DNA of 64,000 bases from Paenibacillus sacheonensis (GCF_009909195.1 NZ_JAAAMU010000018.1:62001-126000), one strand, 5' to 3'; positions 26,155-35,412 are shown, numbered from the stretch's first letter. Notes: generated from the sequence alone by a model not told the origin. Translations and numbers: made by a program.

Positions 26155-26504
26155 ATTCGTGCGCCAAGACCGCGCAGCATAGAAGCGGCAGTTGCGGATG
26201 CGGCAGTTGCCAGTGCGGCAGCTGCCAATGCAGCTGTTGAACGAAATAGAGAAACCCACGTCACGGACGTCGGGTTTCTTTTTTTATGCAACCCCAGCTG
26301 CCGCAGTTCCGTGGAACCGCCTAATAATTTCATGCGGCATTCCCGCTTGAAATTAGGTTGACCGCGGGTAAACAGGATTAACAACTTAGGGGCCGCGCAA
26401 GAACGCGGCAAGCCGTCTTGCATTCGCGGCTAACGCAGGAGAGCAAAGTCGCTGCATAACCGGCGACGAGATTAATCATTGTCAGGTGACAGAGGGGTGC
26501 AAGC
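26155..26504. other. 350-bp gap after the GH2 gene
   Basis: Holds a few GCGGCAGTTGCC-like repeats at 26180-26235, the terminator at 26250-26285, and then unremarkable sequence up to the next ribosome binding site. No gene was seen. Confidence 0.6.
26250..26285 (+). terminator. Terminator after the GH2 gene
   Basis: AGAAACCC pairs with GGGTTTCT with an inner CGTC/GACG stem, followed by a run of seven T. Confidence 0.85.
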
Positions 26505-27986
26505 ATGGAACGGAATCAACCAACACCACCAGCAGGATCCGCTTCCTTCGAATCCGCCTCCACGGTGGCGGACAAACCGATACGCGAAGCGCTGTTTCAG
26601 CTGCTTTTTCCTTTCTCGCTCAACGCGGATTGCCATCAGCCGATGAAAGAAACGCTTCTGCAGGCAGAATTCTTGCCGTTCCGGCTGGACGACAAGGATG
26701 CGGAGACCGCCTACTACGGTCCGCGGCACCGCGTCTCGCACCGGGATATGGAACGTTACTATTTGCCGTTTACGAATCATGTGCTGTTTCCGGCAGAAGA
26801 CAACGGCGAGAGCTTCCAGCGCTTCAGCAAACGGATGGATCTGCGGGCGGCGCTGCATACGCGTTTCTTCGACGCGCCTTTCGTCATTCATTCCGTCGAC
26901 GTCATTCTCTGCCCGTTCGATACGGGCTTCATCACCCTGCGGGTGGAGATGATCAAGCCGGACGCCACGTTCACCGAGGCGATCGAATTCGTGGAACGGC
27001 TGCGCGCGCTTCAGGATGCCCATGCGGAGGATCGCGCTTCCTGGGTGGAGCATGAGGGCGACCGCTATGAGGAAGTGCAGGATTTTATCTTCCAGGCCAT
27101 CGTGCCGCACACGGTGAACTATCTGGACCGGTCGCCGATGGATGGCGCGTATTTCGAGGAGCTGCCCTATCTGATCGACGAGCGGATGTATGTCATTGCG
27201 TTCTACGCGTTTCCCGAGCACGAAGAGATTACGTTGTTCGACCGTTACCGGGCCGCAAGGCTCGACGGCTTCGGAGAGAACGGCAAGCCGTGCATCAGCG
27301 CGACCCATTTGCCCTATATCGAATCGTACTGCCGGCATACCGGGTTGGACCGCTGGGCGCCGTATGCGTATTATTTTACGGACGAAACCTGCTTCTGCAA
27401 TTTGAACCGTCTGAATTCGGCGCGCGCGGACGGCATTGCCAACAAGCTGTACGGCGAGTATTATTACGGCCTGCTGCTGAACCTATTCCACCGCATCGTG
27501 CTTCTGAAGCTGTCGAATGCATACTCCCGCGTGCAGCTGGAGCGTTCCCCCGAGCAGACCGAGGTGCTCATTCGCGACATCACCGCCTTTTCGGCCAAAT
27601 ACGACTTCCTGGAGGTCGTGTCCCAGTCGCAGGGGAGGGAGATCTTCATCCAGATCCGGCGCGTGTACGGCAACGACGAGCTGTTCCAAGACGTGAAGCA
27701 GACGCTGAACGACCTGTACAAATACCAAGAGAATTCCACCTCGAAGCGCTCCAGCTACTTGCTGACGGTTCTGACGATCTACACCGTCATCAGCGGCATC
27801 TACGGCATGAATCAGGTCATCGAGGACCTCAAGGGGCCGATCAAGTGGGGCAAAATGAACGGATATTCGCCGTTCGAGTGGCTCGCGCTCGCCGTGACGG
27901 TGACGGGGCTGATCGTCGCGTTCCTGCTGTCGGGCAACGTGCTGTGGAAGTGGGGACGCGATCTCGTGAAGCGGCTGTCGCGATGA
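26505..27986 (+). CDS. Divergent CorA-like membrane protein with GMN motif
   Basis: 493 aa with GAGGGG before the ATG. The first 410 residues are soluble, mixed alpha/beta and rich in acidic and aromatic residues, with no motif I recognise. The last 80 resemble the CorA magnesium-channel core. They start with a long helix (EVLIRDITAFSAKYDFLEVVS...LNDLYKYQENSTSKRSSYL), then a membrane segment LLTVLTIYTVISGIYGMN ending in the CorA signature YGMN. A short loop and a second segment WLALAVTVTGLIVAFLLSG follow, with a basic tail. The N-terminal domain is much larger than in standard CorA (about 320 aa in total). A divalent-cation channel or sensor role is inferred. Confidence 0.75.
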   Translation: MERNQPTPPAGSASFESASTVADKPIREALFQLLFPFSLNADCHQPMKETLLQAEFLPFRLDDKDAETAYYGPRHRVSHRDMERYYLPFTNHVLFPAEDNGESFQRFSKRMDLRAALHTRFFDAPFVIHSVDVILCPFDTGFITLRVEMIKPDATFTEAIEFVERLRALQDAHAEDRASWVEHEGDRYEEVQDFIFQAIVPHTVNYLDRSPMDGAYFEELPYLIDERMYVIAFYAFPEHEEITLFDRYRAARLDGFGENGKPCISATHLPYIESYCRHTGLDRWAPYAYYFTDETCFCNLNRLNSARADGIANKLYGEYYYGLLLNLFHRIVLLKLSNAYSRVQLERSPEQTEVLIRDITAFSAKYDFLEVVSQSQGREIFIQIRRVYGNDELFQDVKQTLNDLYKYQENSTSKRSSYLLTVLTIYTVISGIYGMNQVIEDLKGPIKWGKMNGYSPFEWLALAVTVTGLIVAFLLSGNVLWKWGRDLVKRLSR

Positions 27987-28114
27987 GTGCCCGGCATAGG
28001 CTGTCCGACCTCGAATTTGACGCTTGGACGGCTTATCCGGTTTAACCCGCTATCGTCCATGGCCATGCTGATCATACCGGCTGTTGGCGACAGGGATAGC
28101 CGTCCCGAAACGAG

Positions 28115-29035
28115 GTGAAAGCTCGCGTGCTGTTCACGCCGATCAAACCGATGATCGTCTCCATGGGGAAGGAGGCGTTCGATGACGAGCATTATTTATT
28201 CGAGCCCAAATGGGACGGATGGCGCCTCTTGCTGCACAAACAAGGCGGCCGTCTTGAGGCCTATACGCGGAATGGAAACCGCGTCACGGAGAAGTTCCCG
28301 GAACTGCGGGAAGCCGTATCCGCCATCCGGGTGCCGGAAGCGATTTTGGACGGAGAGGGCGTCTGCCTGCGCGGGGACAGGACGGTGTTCGACGACTTCG
28401 CTTACCGCGGGCGGCTAAGCGACTCGCGGCGCATCGCGGCCGCCGTGCGCACGCATCCGGCGACGTTCATCCTGTTCGACGTGCTGCAGACGAACCAGTC
28501 GCATATGCAGGAACCGCTGACGACGAGGAAAGCGCGATTGCAGGAAGCCGTTGCCTCTACGGACGTGCTGGCGCTCACGGCTTATGTCGAAGGACAAGGC
28601 AGGGCGCTGCAGAACTGGACCATCGCACGCGAACTGGAGGGGACCGTAGCCAAGCGGCGGAATTCCGTCTATCGCCCGGGGGTCGTTTCGAAGGATTGGA
28701 TCAAAATCAAAAATGTCCAGACGATCGATGTCATCATTCTCGGCTACCGGTCGAAGCCGCGCTTCGGTCTCGTCGTGGGGCTGCATTTCAGGACGGTTCG
28801 CTATAAGCCTGTCGGACTCGTCGAGTTCGGCTTCGCCGCCAGGGACAAGCAGGCTTTCCTCGACATCGCGCAGGGACTGCGGACGACGAACGACGGGAAA
28901 ACGCAGTGGATCGAGCCGAGGCTCTGCTGCCGCATTCAATACCTCGAACGAAACGACCGCCATCAGCTGCGGACGACGGTGTTCCGGGGGTTTCTCTTCG
29001 ACAAACGGCCGGAGGACTGTTATTGGACGTATTAG
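28115..29035 (+). CDS. ATP-dependent DNA ligase (LigD-like ligase domain)
   Basis: 306 aa from GTG 28115; GTG 28127 is also possible. The nucleotidyl-transfer Lys lies in the K-x-D-G motif of LFEPKWDGWR (about residue 32). Later motifs include LDGEGVC, FILFDVL, LEGTVAKRRNSVY and WIKIKN, in the order of the adenylation domain. A short OB-fold follows. It has only the ligase part: no polymerase or phosphoesterase domain and no ku gene in the window. Role is probably DNA break or nick repair, perhaps in spores as for Bacillus LigD. It is preceded by about 130 bp of featureless sequence. Confidence 0.85.
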   Translation: MKARVLFTPIKPMIVSMGKEAFDDEHYLFEPKWDGWRLLLHKQGGRLEAYTRNGNRVTEKFPELREAVSAIRVPEAILDGEGVCLRGDRTVFDDFAYRGRLSDSRRIAAAVRTHPATFILFDVLQTNQSHMQEPLTTRKARLQEAVASTDVLALTAYVEGQGRALQNWTIARELEGTVAKRRNSVYRPGVVSKDWIKIKNVQTIDVIILGYRSKPRFGLVVGLHFRTVRYKPVGLVEFGFAARDKQAFLDIAQGLRTTNDGKTQWIEPRLCCRIQYLERNDRHQLRTTVFRGFLFDKRPEDCYWTY

Positions 29036-29201
29036 CGAGCAGCGCGCTATGAAGAATGGGCTGCAGCAAGACATCTTCTTCTGGCATGCTAATCGTGCTT
29101 ATATGGGATGTTCTTCAAATAAAGGTCATTTCTTGATGAGTCTCGAATACAGAGACGATGTTGTATGGGGATCGATACTTGCTGCAGAAGGAGTGAACCG
29201 C

Positions 29202-30323
29202 TTGACGCATTCACGACTCATACTCTTTGAGGGCATTCCAGGATCGGGAAAGTCGACGACGGCACGATCGGTTTCGATTCAATTGGAGAGAGCAGGTATG
29301 GCGAATCGTTATTACCATGAATTAGCGAGTGACCATCCCATTAACTTTTTCAATGAAATCTACTTAACTCCGGAAGAGTACGCCGGCATCGGTGCCAGGT
29401 TTGACTCGCTTCCCCCTGTGACCGCGAAATGGGACAACCTGTATCGGGTCAATATCCTGCAGCTTAGACGAAGCCACGCCATTACGGATCTCGCTGAAAC
29501 GATGAAGGCGCTGTTCCCGTATTTCTGGATCCATGACCCTGCCCGCTATCTCCCCGTTGCTAGATTGAAGATGCGATCCTTCGTGCAAAACGTCGCTGCC
29601 GGGCAGCAGCTTGAGATTTTAGATGGCGGCCTCGTTCAGTTTTTTACGGACGGCTTGTTGTTGAACGGCTTCTCCAAGTCGTTTATCGTTGGCGAACTGC
29701 AAGCTTTGCTAGGCGAGCTCCAGGACCTGCATCCCTTCCTCATCTATTTCTCGCCTTCGGATATCGAAGGCTCCATCCGGCAAACGTTCGCCGCGCGAGG
29801 GGAGGTCTACAAAGTCGGACGGCATTTCCCATATGCGCAGGGCAAAGAGAAGGATGACTTGCAATTATATGTGGATTTTTTGACGGACTATCATGATATT
29901 GCGCGGGAATTCGTAACGCAGACCAACGGCCGCAAGCTGGCTGTCGATAATTCCAATCGGGAATGGACGGATTACGAGCGGGACATTCTCCGCCAATTTG
30001 GCGTGGAGCCTGTCGATGCTGCCGTTGATCCTATTCCATTCGCCAGCCTCACGGGCGAATACGGTTGGCAGGATAAGACCTTTACGATCACCTGGGAGCA
30101 GGGGACGCTATATGCCAGCTACAACACGTACAAGAAGCGACTGATCCCGAAAAGCGAGACGGAATGGTATATTAGCGACAATTCGGTGGAATTGCATTTC
30201 GTCCGTTCATCGGATGCCGATGCGTCTGCGGATTCTTTCACCATTGGCGGGAGCGACATCTCTCAGGACTGGAGCAGGACGGGTACGCAGTTCGTTCGCA
30301 ACAGGACGGGCGGGGCGGGTTGA
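29202..30323 (+). CDS. P-loop kinase-like protein with C-terminal beta domain
   Basis: 373 aa. Start chosen at TTG 29202 because AAGGAG lies 8 nt upstream; ATG 29137 is possible but has no such site. The Walker A motif is FEGIPGSGKSTTARS at residues 8-22. The middle resembles small-molecule or nucleoside kinases (HDPARYLPVARLKMRSF, VYKVGRHFPYAQGKEKDDLQLY). The last 110 residues form a separate beta domain (TGEYGWQDKTFTITWEQGTLYASYNT). The substrate is unknown. Its TGA overlaps the ATG of a broken GNAT fragment. Confidence 0.75.
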   Translation: MTHSRLILFEGIPGSGKSTTARSVSIQLERAGMANRYYHELASDHPINFFNEIYLTPEEYAGIGARFDSLPPVTAKWDNLYRVNILQLRRSHAITDLAETMKALFPYFWIHDPARYLPVARLKMRSFVQNVAAGQQLEILDGGLVQFFTDGLLLNGFSKSFIVGELQALLGELQDLHPFLIYFSPSDIEGSIRQTFAARGEVYKVGRHFPYAQGKEKDDLQLYVDFLTDYHDIAREFVTQTNGRKLAVDNSNREWTDYERDILRQFGVEPVDAAVDPIPFASLTGEYGWQDKTFTITWEQGTLYASYNTYKKRLIPKSETEWYISDNSVELHFVRSSDADASADSFTIGGSDISQDWSRTGTQFVRNRTGGAG

Positions 30324-30403
30324 TGGCGTATATGATTCGACGGGCGAGATTCGAGGATACTGAAGCGGTTGAAACGTCGAGCAGAGAACTGACTGAGCGA
30401 TAG
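30323..30403 (+). pseudogene. N-terminal GNAT acetyltransferase remnant
   Basis: ATG 30323 overlaps the TGA of the kinase gene and opens a 26-codon frame beginning MAYMIRRARFEDTEAV, the usual start of a GNAT protein. It stops at TAG 30401-30403 with no acetyl-CoA motif. It is either a deletion remnant or a chance short frame; the sequence similarity favours a remnant. A complete GNAT gene begins 43 bp later. Confidence 0.5.
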
Positions 30404-30445
30404 CGTCGGCGAGAGGGAAATTCGATTGGAGAAGGTGATATACCC

Positions 30446-30958
30446 ATGAACACACGCATTCATATTCGGCCAATGACCGGCGCGGATGTCGAGTCCGTCT
30501 ATCGATCGTTGGATCAATTCGAGATCGGGAAGCCGCTCGATTATATCGCGCGGTGCTGGGAGGAGAACGTATCCGGCAGGCGGGTTACGCTGATCGCGGA
30601 GGGCGAGAATCGGTTTGCCGGTTGGCTGCATCTGGTGTTCCGGTCGGACTATGCGTATTTCGCGGAGCGAAATATTCCCGAGATTAATAATTTGGACGTC
30701 CTTCCGCCCATGCGCCGTCTGGGAATTGCCAATGCATTAATGGAAACCGTCGAACGAATCGCGTTCGACCGGTTCGGCATCGTCGGCGTGGGGGTGGGTC
30801 TCTATTCGGATTATGGCAGCGCACAGCGGCTCTACGCGAAGCGCGGTTATGTCCCGGACGGAAGAGGCTTGATGTATCTGGGGGAACCGGCAAAGCCCGG
30901 CGATTATGTGCAAGTCGGCCACGACTTGGCCTTGTATCTGATTAAAGAGCGAGCATGA
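30446..30958 (+). CDS. GNAT family N-acetyltransferase
   Basis: 170 aa with GAGAAGG about 10 nt before ATG. Acetyl-CoA region: INNLDVLPPMRRLGIANALMETVERIAF (R-R-x-G-I-A), then YGSAQRLYAKRGYVPDGRGLMYLG, the typical C-terminal beta strand and hydrophobic end. Substrate unknown. Same direction as the upstream kinase and fragment. Confidence 0.87.
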   Translation: MNTRIHIRPMTGADVESVYRSLDQFEIGKPLDYIARCWEENVSGRRVTLIAEGENRFAGWLHLVFRSDYAYFAERNIPEINNLDVLPPMRRLGIANALMETVERIAFDRFGIVGVGVGLYSDYGSAQRLYAKRGYVPDGRGLMYLGEPAKPGDYVQVGHDLALYLIKERA

Positions 30959-31337
30959 CTCGTTCCGGTCGTTCGCGCAAGCGGGATAGACGAGAAGCAA
31001 GAGGCGGCGGGGTCCCGATCCCGGCTGCCTTGTTTTGTGTACGGCTGCCCCAATCGATCTTCTGCCGGTAAGAGGAATTGCGCGGCCAATCGCGAAAAGG
31101 TAACTTTAGCAGGGAAGAGCGGGTAGAAGCCAGTTACCGCCGCGAGCTTGTGAAGTGAAGCACGTTATGTTCAGCGTTGTCGTAAGCGCTCTCTTGCCTG
31201 CGGATGCGCATGGCGGACGAGCCGGATAACCCGCATTCTCGGCTGCCCGATCTTTAACCATATGAACCATTCGGCGCCCTGCCTGCATGCGGGGGCCGTC
31301 ATTCCGAACCAACATTAACGGGAAGAGGTGCTTGCAG
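30959..31337. other. 379-bp gap with one weak terminator
   Basis: A GC-rich hairpin at about 31002-31033 (AGGCGGCGGGG with CCCGGCTGCCT, two mismatches) is followed by TGTTTTG and could end the GNAT transcript. The rest shows no gene; the frame reading into the next gene from 31287 lacks a ribosome binding site. Confidence 0.5.
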
Positions 31338-32561
31338 ATGGCGAAAATAACGGGTATCAGATGCATTCGCACGCGGAAGAACGGAACATGGACCATCGTG
31401 AAGGTGATGACGGATCAAGACGGCCTGTATGGGATCGGCTCGGCGAACGACTATTACAATCCGGAGGCGGTCGTGCAGGTCATCGAGCAGCTGCTCGCGC
31501 CGCAGCTGATCGGCCGGGAGACCGGCAACATCGAGGATATGTGGCAGACGATGCAGCTGAGTTCATACTGGCGCAACGGATCGATCCTGCAGACGGCGAT
31601 CGGCGGCATCGATGTAGCGCTGTGGGACATCAAGGGCAAGGAAGCGGGCCTGCCGATCTACCAATTGCTCGGCGGAGCTTGCCGGGCGGCGGTTCCATGC
31701 TACGGGCATGCCGGCGGCCGCGACGTGCAGGAGCTGATCGAGGACGTCCATCGCTATAAGGAGCAGGGCTACACGGTCATCCGCGCGCAGCTCGGCGGTT
31801 ATGGCGGCGGAGGCTTCATTCCGCGCGGTCAAGCGAACGTGCCCGTGAATTCGTGGGCAAAGGAAGCCGTCTTCGACGAGCAGGCGTACGTGCAGGCGAT
31901 TCCCGCCATGTTCGAGCAGCTGCGCCTGGCATTCGGCGCGGGGACGCAGTTCACGCATGACGTTCACGAGCATCTCTCGCCGATCAATGCGGTCAAGCTG
32001 GCGAAGCGGCTCGAGCCGTACGACTTGTTCTTCCTCGAGGATGCGCTGCCGCCGGAGCAGCTGGGCTGGTACCGCCAGCTGCGGCAGCAGAGCGCGACGC
32101 CGCAAGCCGTCGGCGAGCTGTTCACGAACCCGCAGGAGTGGACGCCGCTCATCACGGAGCGTCTGATCGATTTTATCCGCGTGCGCGTATCCAAGGCCGG
32201 CGGCATCAGCGCCTGCCGCAAGCTCGCCGCGCTCGCGGAGGCGTTCGGCGTCCGCACCGCTTGGCAGGAGGGCGGGGAGAACGATCCGGTCAATCAGGCG
32301 GCGGCCGTTCATTTGGACATGGCCGTATGGAATTTCGGCATTCAGGAGATCAATCATTTCAGCGCCGAAGAAAAGGAAGTATTCCCGGGGCTCGTGGAAC
32401 GGAAGGGCGGTTACCTGTACGTGTCCGGCAAGCCGGGGCTTGGCCTCGACTTCGACGAGGAGAAGGCCGTGCTGCTCGCGGGCGAGGATTGGGACAGCCG
32501 AAGCTACCATCAGCCGTATAAGCTGGATCGCAAGGCGGACGGCACGCTGGTGAGACCGTAA
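31338..32561 (+). CDS. Enolase-superfamily sugar-acid dehydratase (RspA/mannonate dehydratase-like)
   Basis: 407 aa from ATG 31338 (MAKITGIRCIRTRKNGTWTIVKV) after GAAGAGGTG. The capping domain includes NDYYNPEAVVQVIEQLLAPQLIGRETGNIEDMWQ. The barrel shows the metal-binding series THDVHEHLSP, FFLEDALPPE and AVGELFTNPQEW, and ends with AWQEGGENDPVNQAAAVHLDMA. These are hallmarks of the ManD/RspA branch, which dehydrates acids such as D-mannonate or D-gluconate, or has lost much of that activity. The neighbouring epimerase supports sugar-acid metabolism. Confidence 0.87.
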   Translation: MAKITGIRCIRTRKNGTWTIVKVMTDQDGLYGIGSANDYYNPEAVVQVIEQLLAPQLIGRETGNIEDMWQTMQLSSYWRNGSILQTAIGGIDVALWDIKGKEAGLPIYQLLGGACRAAVPCYGHAGGRDVQELIEDVHRYKEQGYTVIRAQLGGYGGGGFIPRGQANVPVNSWAKEAVFDEQAYVQAIPAMFEQLRLAFGAGTQFTHDVHEHLSPINAVKLAKRLEPYDLFFLEDALPPEQLGWYRQLRQQSATPQAVGELFTNPQEWTPLITERLIDFIRVRVSKAGGISACRKLAALAEAFGVRTAWQEGGENDPVNQAAAVHLDMAVWNFGIQEINHFSAEEKEVFPGLVERKGGYLYVSGKPGLGLDFDEEKAVLLAGEDWDSRSYHQPYKLDRKADGTLVRP

Positions 32562-32655
32562 CGTCTGGAACCATCGGAACCAACGGAATGACTGGAACGA
32601 ACGGAATAACTTGAACCAAACAACGACAGGTTCACCACAAGGGAGGAAGAACAGC

Positions 32656-33501
32656 ATGCAAACGATCGCCGTAACCGGAGGAGCCGGCAAGCTCGGGAAG
32701 TATGTCGTGCAAGAGCTCATTCGCCAAAATTATCGCGTCATCTCGCTCGACCAGAAGCGCGCCGCCGACCTGCGCTGCAAGCAAATCATCGTGGATATGA
32801 ACGATCTGGGCCAGGTGGCGAGCGCGCTGCAGGACGTTGACGCCGTCATTCATCTCGCGGCCATTCCGTCGCCGACGGGTTTTCCGATTCCGCTCATCTT
32901 CGCCAACAACGTCATGGGCAGCTACAACGTGCTGGAAGCGGCGTCCATGCTCCGCATGAAGCGGGTCGTCATGGGCTCCAGCACTTCCTGTTACGGCTTC
33001 GCTTGGGCGGCGAAGCCGTTCTCGCCGCAGTACTTGCCGATCGACGAGGCGCATCCGCAGCTGTCGCAGGAAGGGTACGGTTTCTCCAAGACGGTCGGCG
33101 AGCTGACGGCGGAGATGTTTCACCGCCGGAACGGCCTGAACGTCGTCAACCTGCGATTCTCGTTGATCGCGGCGCCCGAGGAATACGAACATATGCGCAA
33201 GAGCATCGACAACCCGGTTGACGGCGCGAAGATTCTATGGAGCTACATCGATATCCGGGATGCCGCCAAGGCATGTGTCGCTTCGCTGCACCCGAAGACG
33301 GACGGCGCGATCGCATTGAATATTACCGGCGACGACACGTTCTCTTCCGTCGACACGTTGGAGCTGCTGCGCGAATGCTGCCCGGACGTGACGGATCTGC
33401 GCAGCGAATTCGCGGGCAGAGAGCCGTTGTTCAGCAACCGCTTGGCGAAGGAAACGCTGGACTGGCAGCCGGAGCATTGCTGGAGCGACGCGCTGTCCTA
33501 G
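32656..33501 (+). CDS. NAD-dependent epimerase/dehydratase (extended SDR)
   Basis: 281 aa from ATG 32656 (MQTIAVTGGAGKLGKYVV) with GGGAGG about 10 nt upstream. Rossmann motif TGGAGKLG, then VIHLAAIPSP, the Ser region GSSTSCYG and the catalytic YGFSKTVGE (Y-x-x-x-K). This fits UDP-sugar or uronate dehydrogenase-like enzymes. It lies 94 bp after the enolase-superfamily gene, probably in the same transcript, and ends at a strong terminator. Confidence 0.88.
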   Translation: MQTIAVTGGAGKLGKYVVQELIRQNYRVISLDQKRAADLRCKQIIVDMNDLGQVASALQDVDAVIHLAAIPSPTGFPIPLIFANNVMGSYNVLEAASMLRMKRVVMGSSTSCYGFAWAAKPFSPQYLPIDEAHPQLSQEGYGFSKTVGELTAEMFHRRNGLNVVNLRFSLIAAPEEYEHMRKSIDNPVDGAKILWSYIDIRDAAKACVASLHPKTDGAIALNITGDDTFSSVDTLELLRECCPDVTDLRSEFAGREPLFSNRLAKETLDWQPEHCWSDALS

Positions 33502-33533
33502 CGTTGCCTGTTTAAAGAAGTGGACTTCACAAT

Positions 33534-33573
33534 AAAAATCACCTGCTCCGCATAGCTGGAGAAGGTGATTTTT
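33534..33573. terminator. Bidirectional terminator
   Basis: AAAAATCACCT-CTCC pairs with GGAG-AGGTGATTTTT across an 8-nt loop. It separates the epimerase gene from the convergent phosphotransferase gene. Confidence 0.85.
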
Positions 33574-33654
33574 GCATGGGCAGAACCGGAATGGCCGGCG
33601 GCAATCGCGCTGGCCTCTCGCTGCCGGATTAATTGACCGCAGCAGGCCTCCGGT

Positions 33655-34566
33655 TTAAATATAGGTCAACAACTGATCGGCGTTCCGCCTCATATCCTCG
33701 GTGCGCTCCCTAAAGGCGCAGTAGGCAATATGATCCAGCCCGATATGGATGAGACAGCAGAGAAGGCGCTCCTGCATCTGCTCGGGAGGGCCGCCGTGGC
33801 TGTCCCAATGCCGGTCCAGTATTTCCTGCAGATCGATCCCCTGCCACTGCGGATACCAGGACCACCAATACAGAAACCAAGCATGATCATAGAGCGGGTC
33901 GCCATAAAACGCATTCCCCCAATCGAACACGCCCGTGAGCTTCCCTTCGTCCACCAGCACGTTCCGGTTCAAGAGATCGTTATGGACGATCCCCCAGCAT
34001 TCCGGAAGCCGGGGAACGAGTAAACGAAGTTTCTCTATTCCGGCATCGAAGATCCCCGCCTCCCTTGGCGAGGCGTCAAGCCGTTCGCGCCAGCCGGCAA
34101 GCCTGTCTCTAGGCTCGCTCACTGATAATAGCTCGGCTCCCCAGCTCCGTCCCGTCCCTGCAGGACGCCAAATGCCCACTTCCTGCGTATCCCGGAGATC
34201 GAGCTTCTGGAGCTCGTAGAGCGCGTCGAGCAATTGCGGGAGGACTGTCTTTATACCCTTCTCGTCAAGCTCGTCGAGGTGCGCGGTTCCTTGAACGCGC
34301 TCGGATACGGCGTAGAAGCCGCTCTCCGTCTCGCCGACCTCGATGACTTTCGGAATCGGCAGGGCCGGCATGGAATGAGCTCCCATCGCGCGATCCTTCT
34401 CGAAATCACCTCGGTAAGCGCCGAAACGAATGACCCTATCGCGTCCGTCCAGCGTGAACGAATATGCGCTCGACCAATCGCCGGATGCGAGCGGCGCTAG
34501 GTTCTTAGCGCGGTCGCCGAAGCGCTCCTTCACGAAACGGTCCGCGGTTTGACCCAAGTCTTTCAT
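33655..34566 (-). CDS. Phosphotransferase of the aminoglycoside phosphotransferase (APH) fold
   Basis: 303 aa with GGAGGGA before the ATG. The catalytic loop reads WGIVHNDLLNRNVLV (about residue 190) and the metal-binding Asp lies in TGVFDWGNAFYGDPLYD, as in hygromycin- and fructosamine-type kinases. The N-lobe with LASGDWSSAYSFTLDGRDRVIRFG resembles Hph-like proteins. The substrate cannot be told: antibiotic, sugar or choline are all possible. Cytoplasmic; single-gene transcript. Confidence 0.87.
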   Translation of the reverse strand: MKDLGQTADRFVKERFGDRAKNLAPLASGDWSSAYSFTLDGRDRVIRFGAYRGDFEKDRAMGAHSMPALPIPKVIEVGETESGFYAVSERVQGTAHLDELDEKGIKTVLPQLLDALYELQKLDLRDTQEVGIWRPAGTGRSWGAELLSVSEPRDRLAGWRERLDASPREAGIFDAGIEKLRLLVPRLPECWGIVHNDLLNRNVLVDEGKLTGVFDWGNAFYGDPLYDHAWFLYWWSWYPQWQGIDLQEILDRHWDSHGGPPEQMQERLLCCLIHIGLDHIAYCAFRERTEDMRRNADQLLTYI

Positions 34567-34666
34567 GGCAATCCCTCCTGGTCGGTAGACTTTATCCCGT
34601 TAAGGTGATTTTAATGCTTCGGTGATAAGATAACGACAGGAAGTTGATGAAGAAGGTGATGTTTTT

Positions 34667-35302
34667 TTGAAAAGGCTGCTCCGACAAGCTCCGCTCCTGT
34701 GGATGCTGACCATCCCGTTGATCGGCACGCTGTACGCCATGCAGGACCATGCCAGGTCGAGCATGCATATCCTAGCGACTGAAGTGGACCGCATCACGCC
34801 GTTTATACCGGTCTTTTCGCTGTTTTACATGGTGTGGTACCCGTTCTTATTCGTGACGCTCGTTTTGCTTTTCCGCAAACGCCGCGTGGCGTATTACCGG
34901 ACGCTCGCTGCCGTATGCCTCGGGATTTTGACAGCCAATATGGCTTTCCTGCTGTTCCCCACCTACGTGCCTCGTCCTCCGCTCGGCACGGGCTGGAACT
35001 TTCTCGTGCCGCTTACCTACAGGCTGGATGAACCGTATAACGGATTTCCGAGCATTCACGTGCTGACATGCTATCTGATGCTGCGCGGTTCGGAGGTTTT
35101 GCCGAGGTGGACGCGCCGGGTGGTCATCGCGATGGCGGTATTGATCATTATGTCTACGCTGTTCATCAAGCAGCATGTCCTTGCGGACGCCGCCGGCGGT
35201 ATCGCGGTAGGCGAGGCCGTATTCCGAATCGCGGGGCGACTGTTCAAACCCAAGCCTCTTGCTATGCCGCATGGCGATCCCGCCGCGACGGAATCCGTAT
35301 AA
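34667..35302 (+). CDS. PAP2 family membrane phosphatase
   Basis: 211 aa from TTG 34667 (MKRLLRQAPLLWMLTIPLIG), with AGAAGGTGAT about 8 nt upstream. Six predicted membrane segments. The PAP2 motifs are degenerate but recognisable: PRPP(LG), then GFPSIHVLTCYLML (PSxH at about residue 125) and IKQHVLADAAGGIAVGE in place of SRxxxxxHxxxD. The conserved His residues remain. Likely acts on lipid phosphates such as undecaprenyl pyrophosphate or phosphatidate at the outer face of the membrane. Confidence 0.85.
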   Translation: MKRLLRQAPLLWMLTIPLIGTLYAMQDHARSSMHILATEVDRITPFIPVFSLFYMVWYPFLFVTLVLLFRKRRVAYYRTLAAVCLGILTANMAFLLFPTYVPRPPLGTGWNFLVPLTYRLDEPYNGFPSIHVLTCYLMLRGSEVLPRWTRRVVIAMAVLIIMSTLFIKQHVLADAAGGIAVGEAVFRIAGRLFKPKPLAMPHGDPAATESV

Positions 35303-35412
35303 GAAGCTGCCGCATGCCAAGCGGCGGCTTTATTCATTTCCCCGAGAGGATTGCGCGGGCTTCTCCCGAATATCCAATAACAGGGATTTCATAGAAATAG
35401 GAGGCGCGGAAT

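Noticed and set aside
23794-26259. 821-codon minus-strand frame opposite the GH2 gene
   Set aside because: Composition is Arg/His/Val-rich without motifs and it mirrors the codon pattern of the GH2 gene. The same holds for the long frames opposite the Cthe_2159-like gene (44359-46209), the ABC exporter (49086-51074 and 50998-52752) and pepT (47761-48978).
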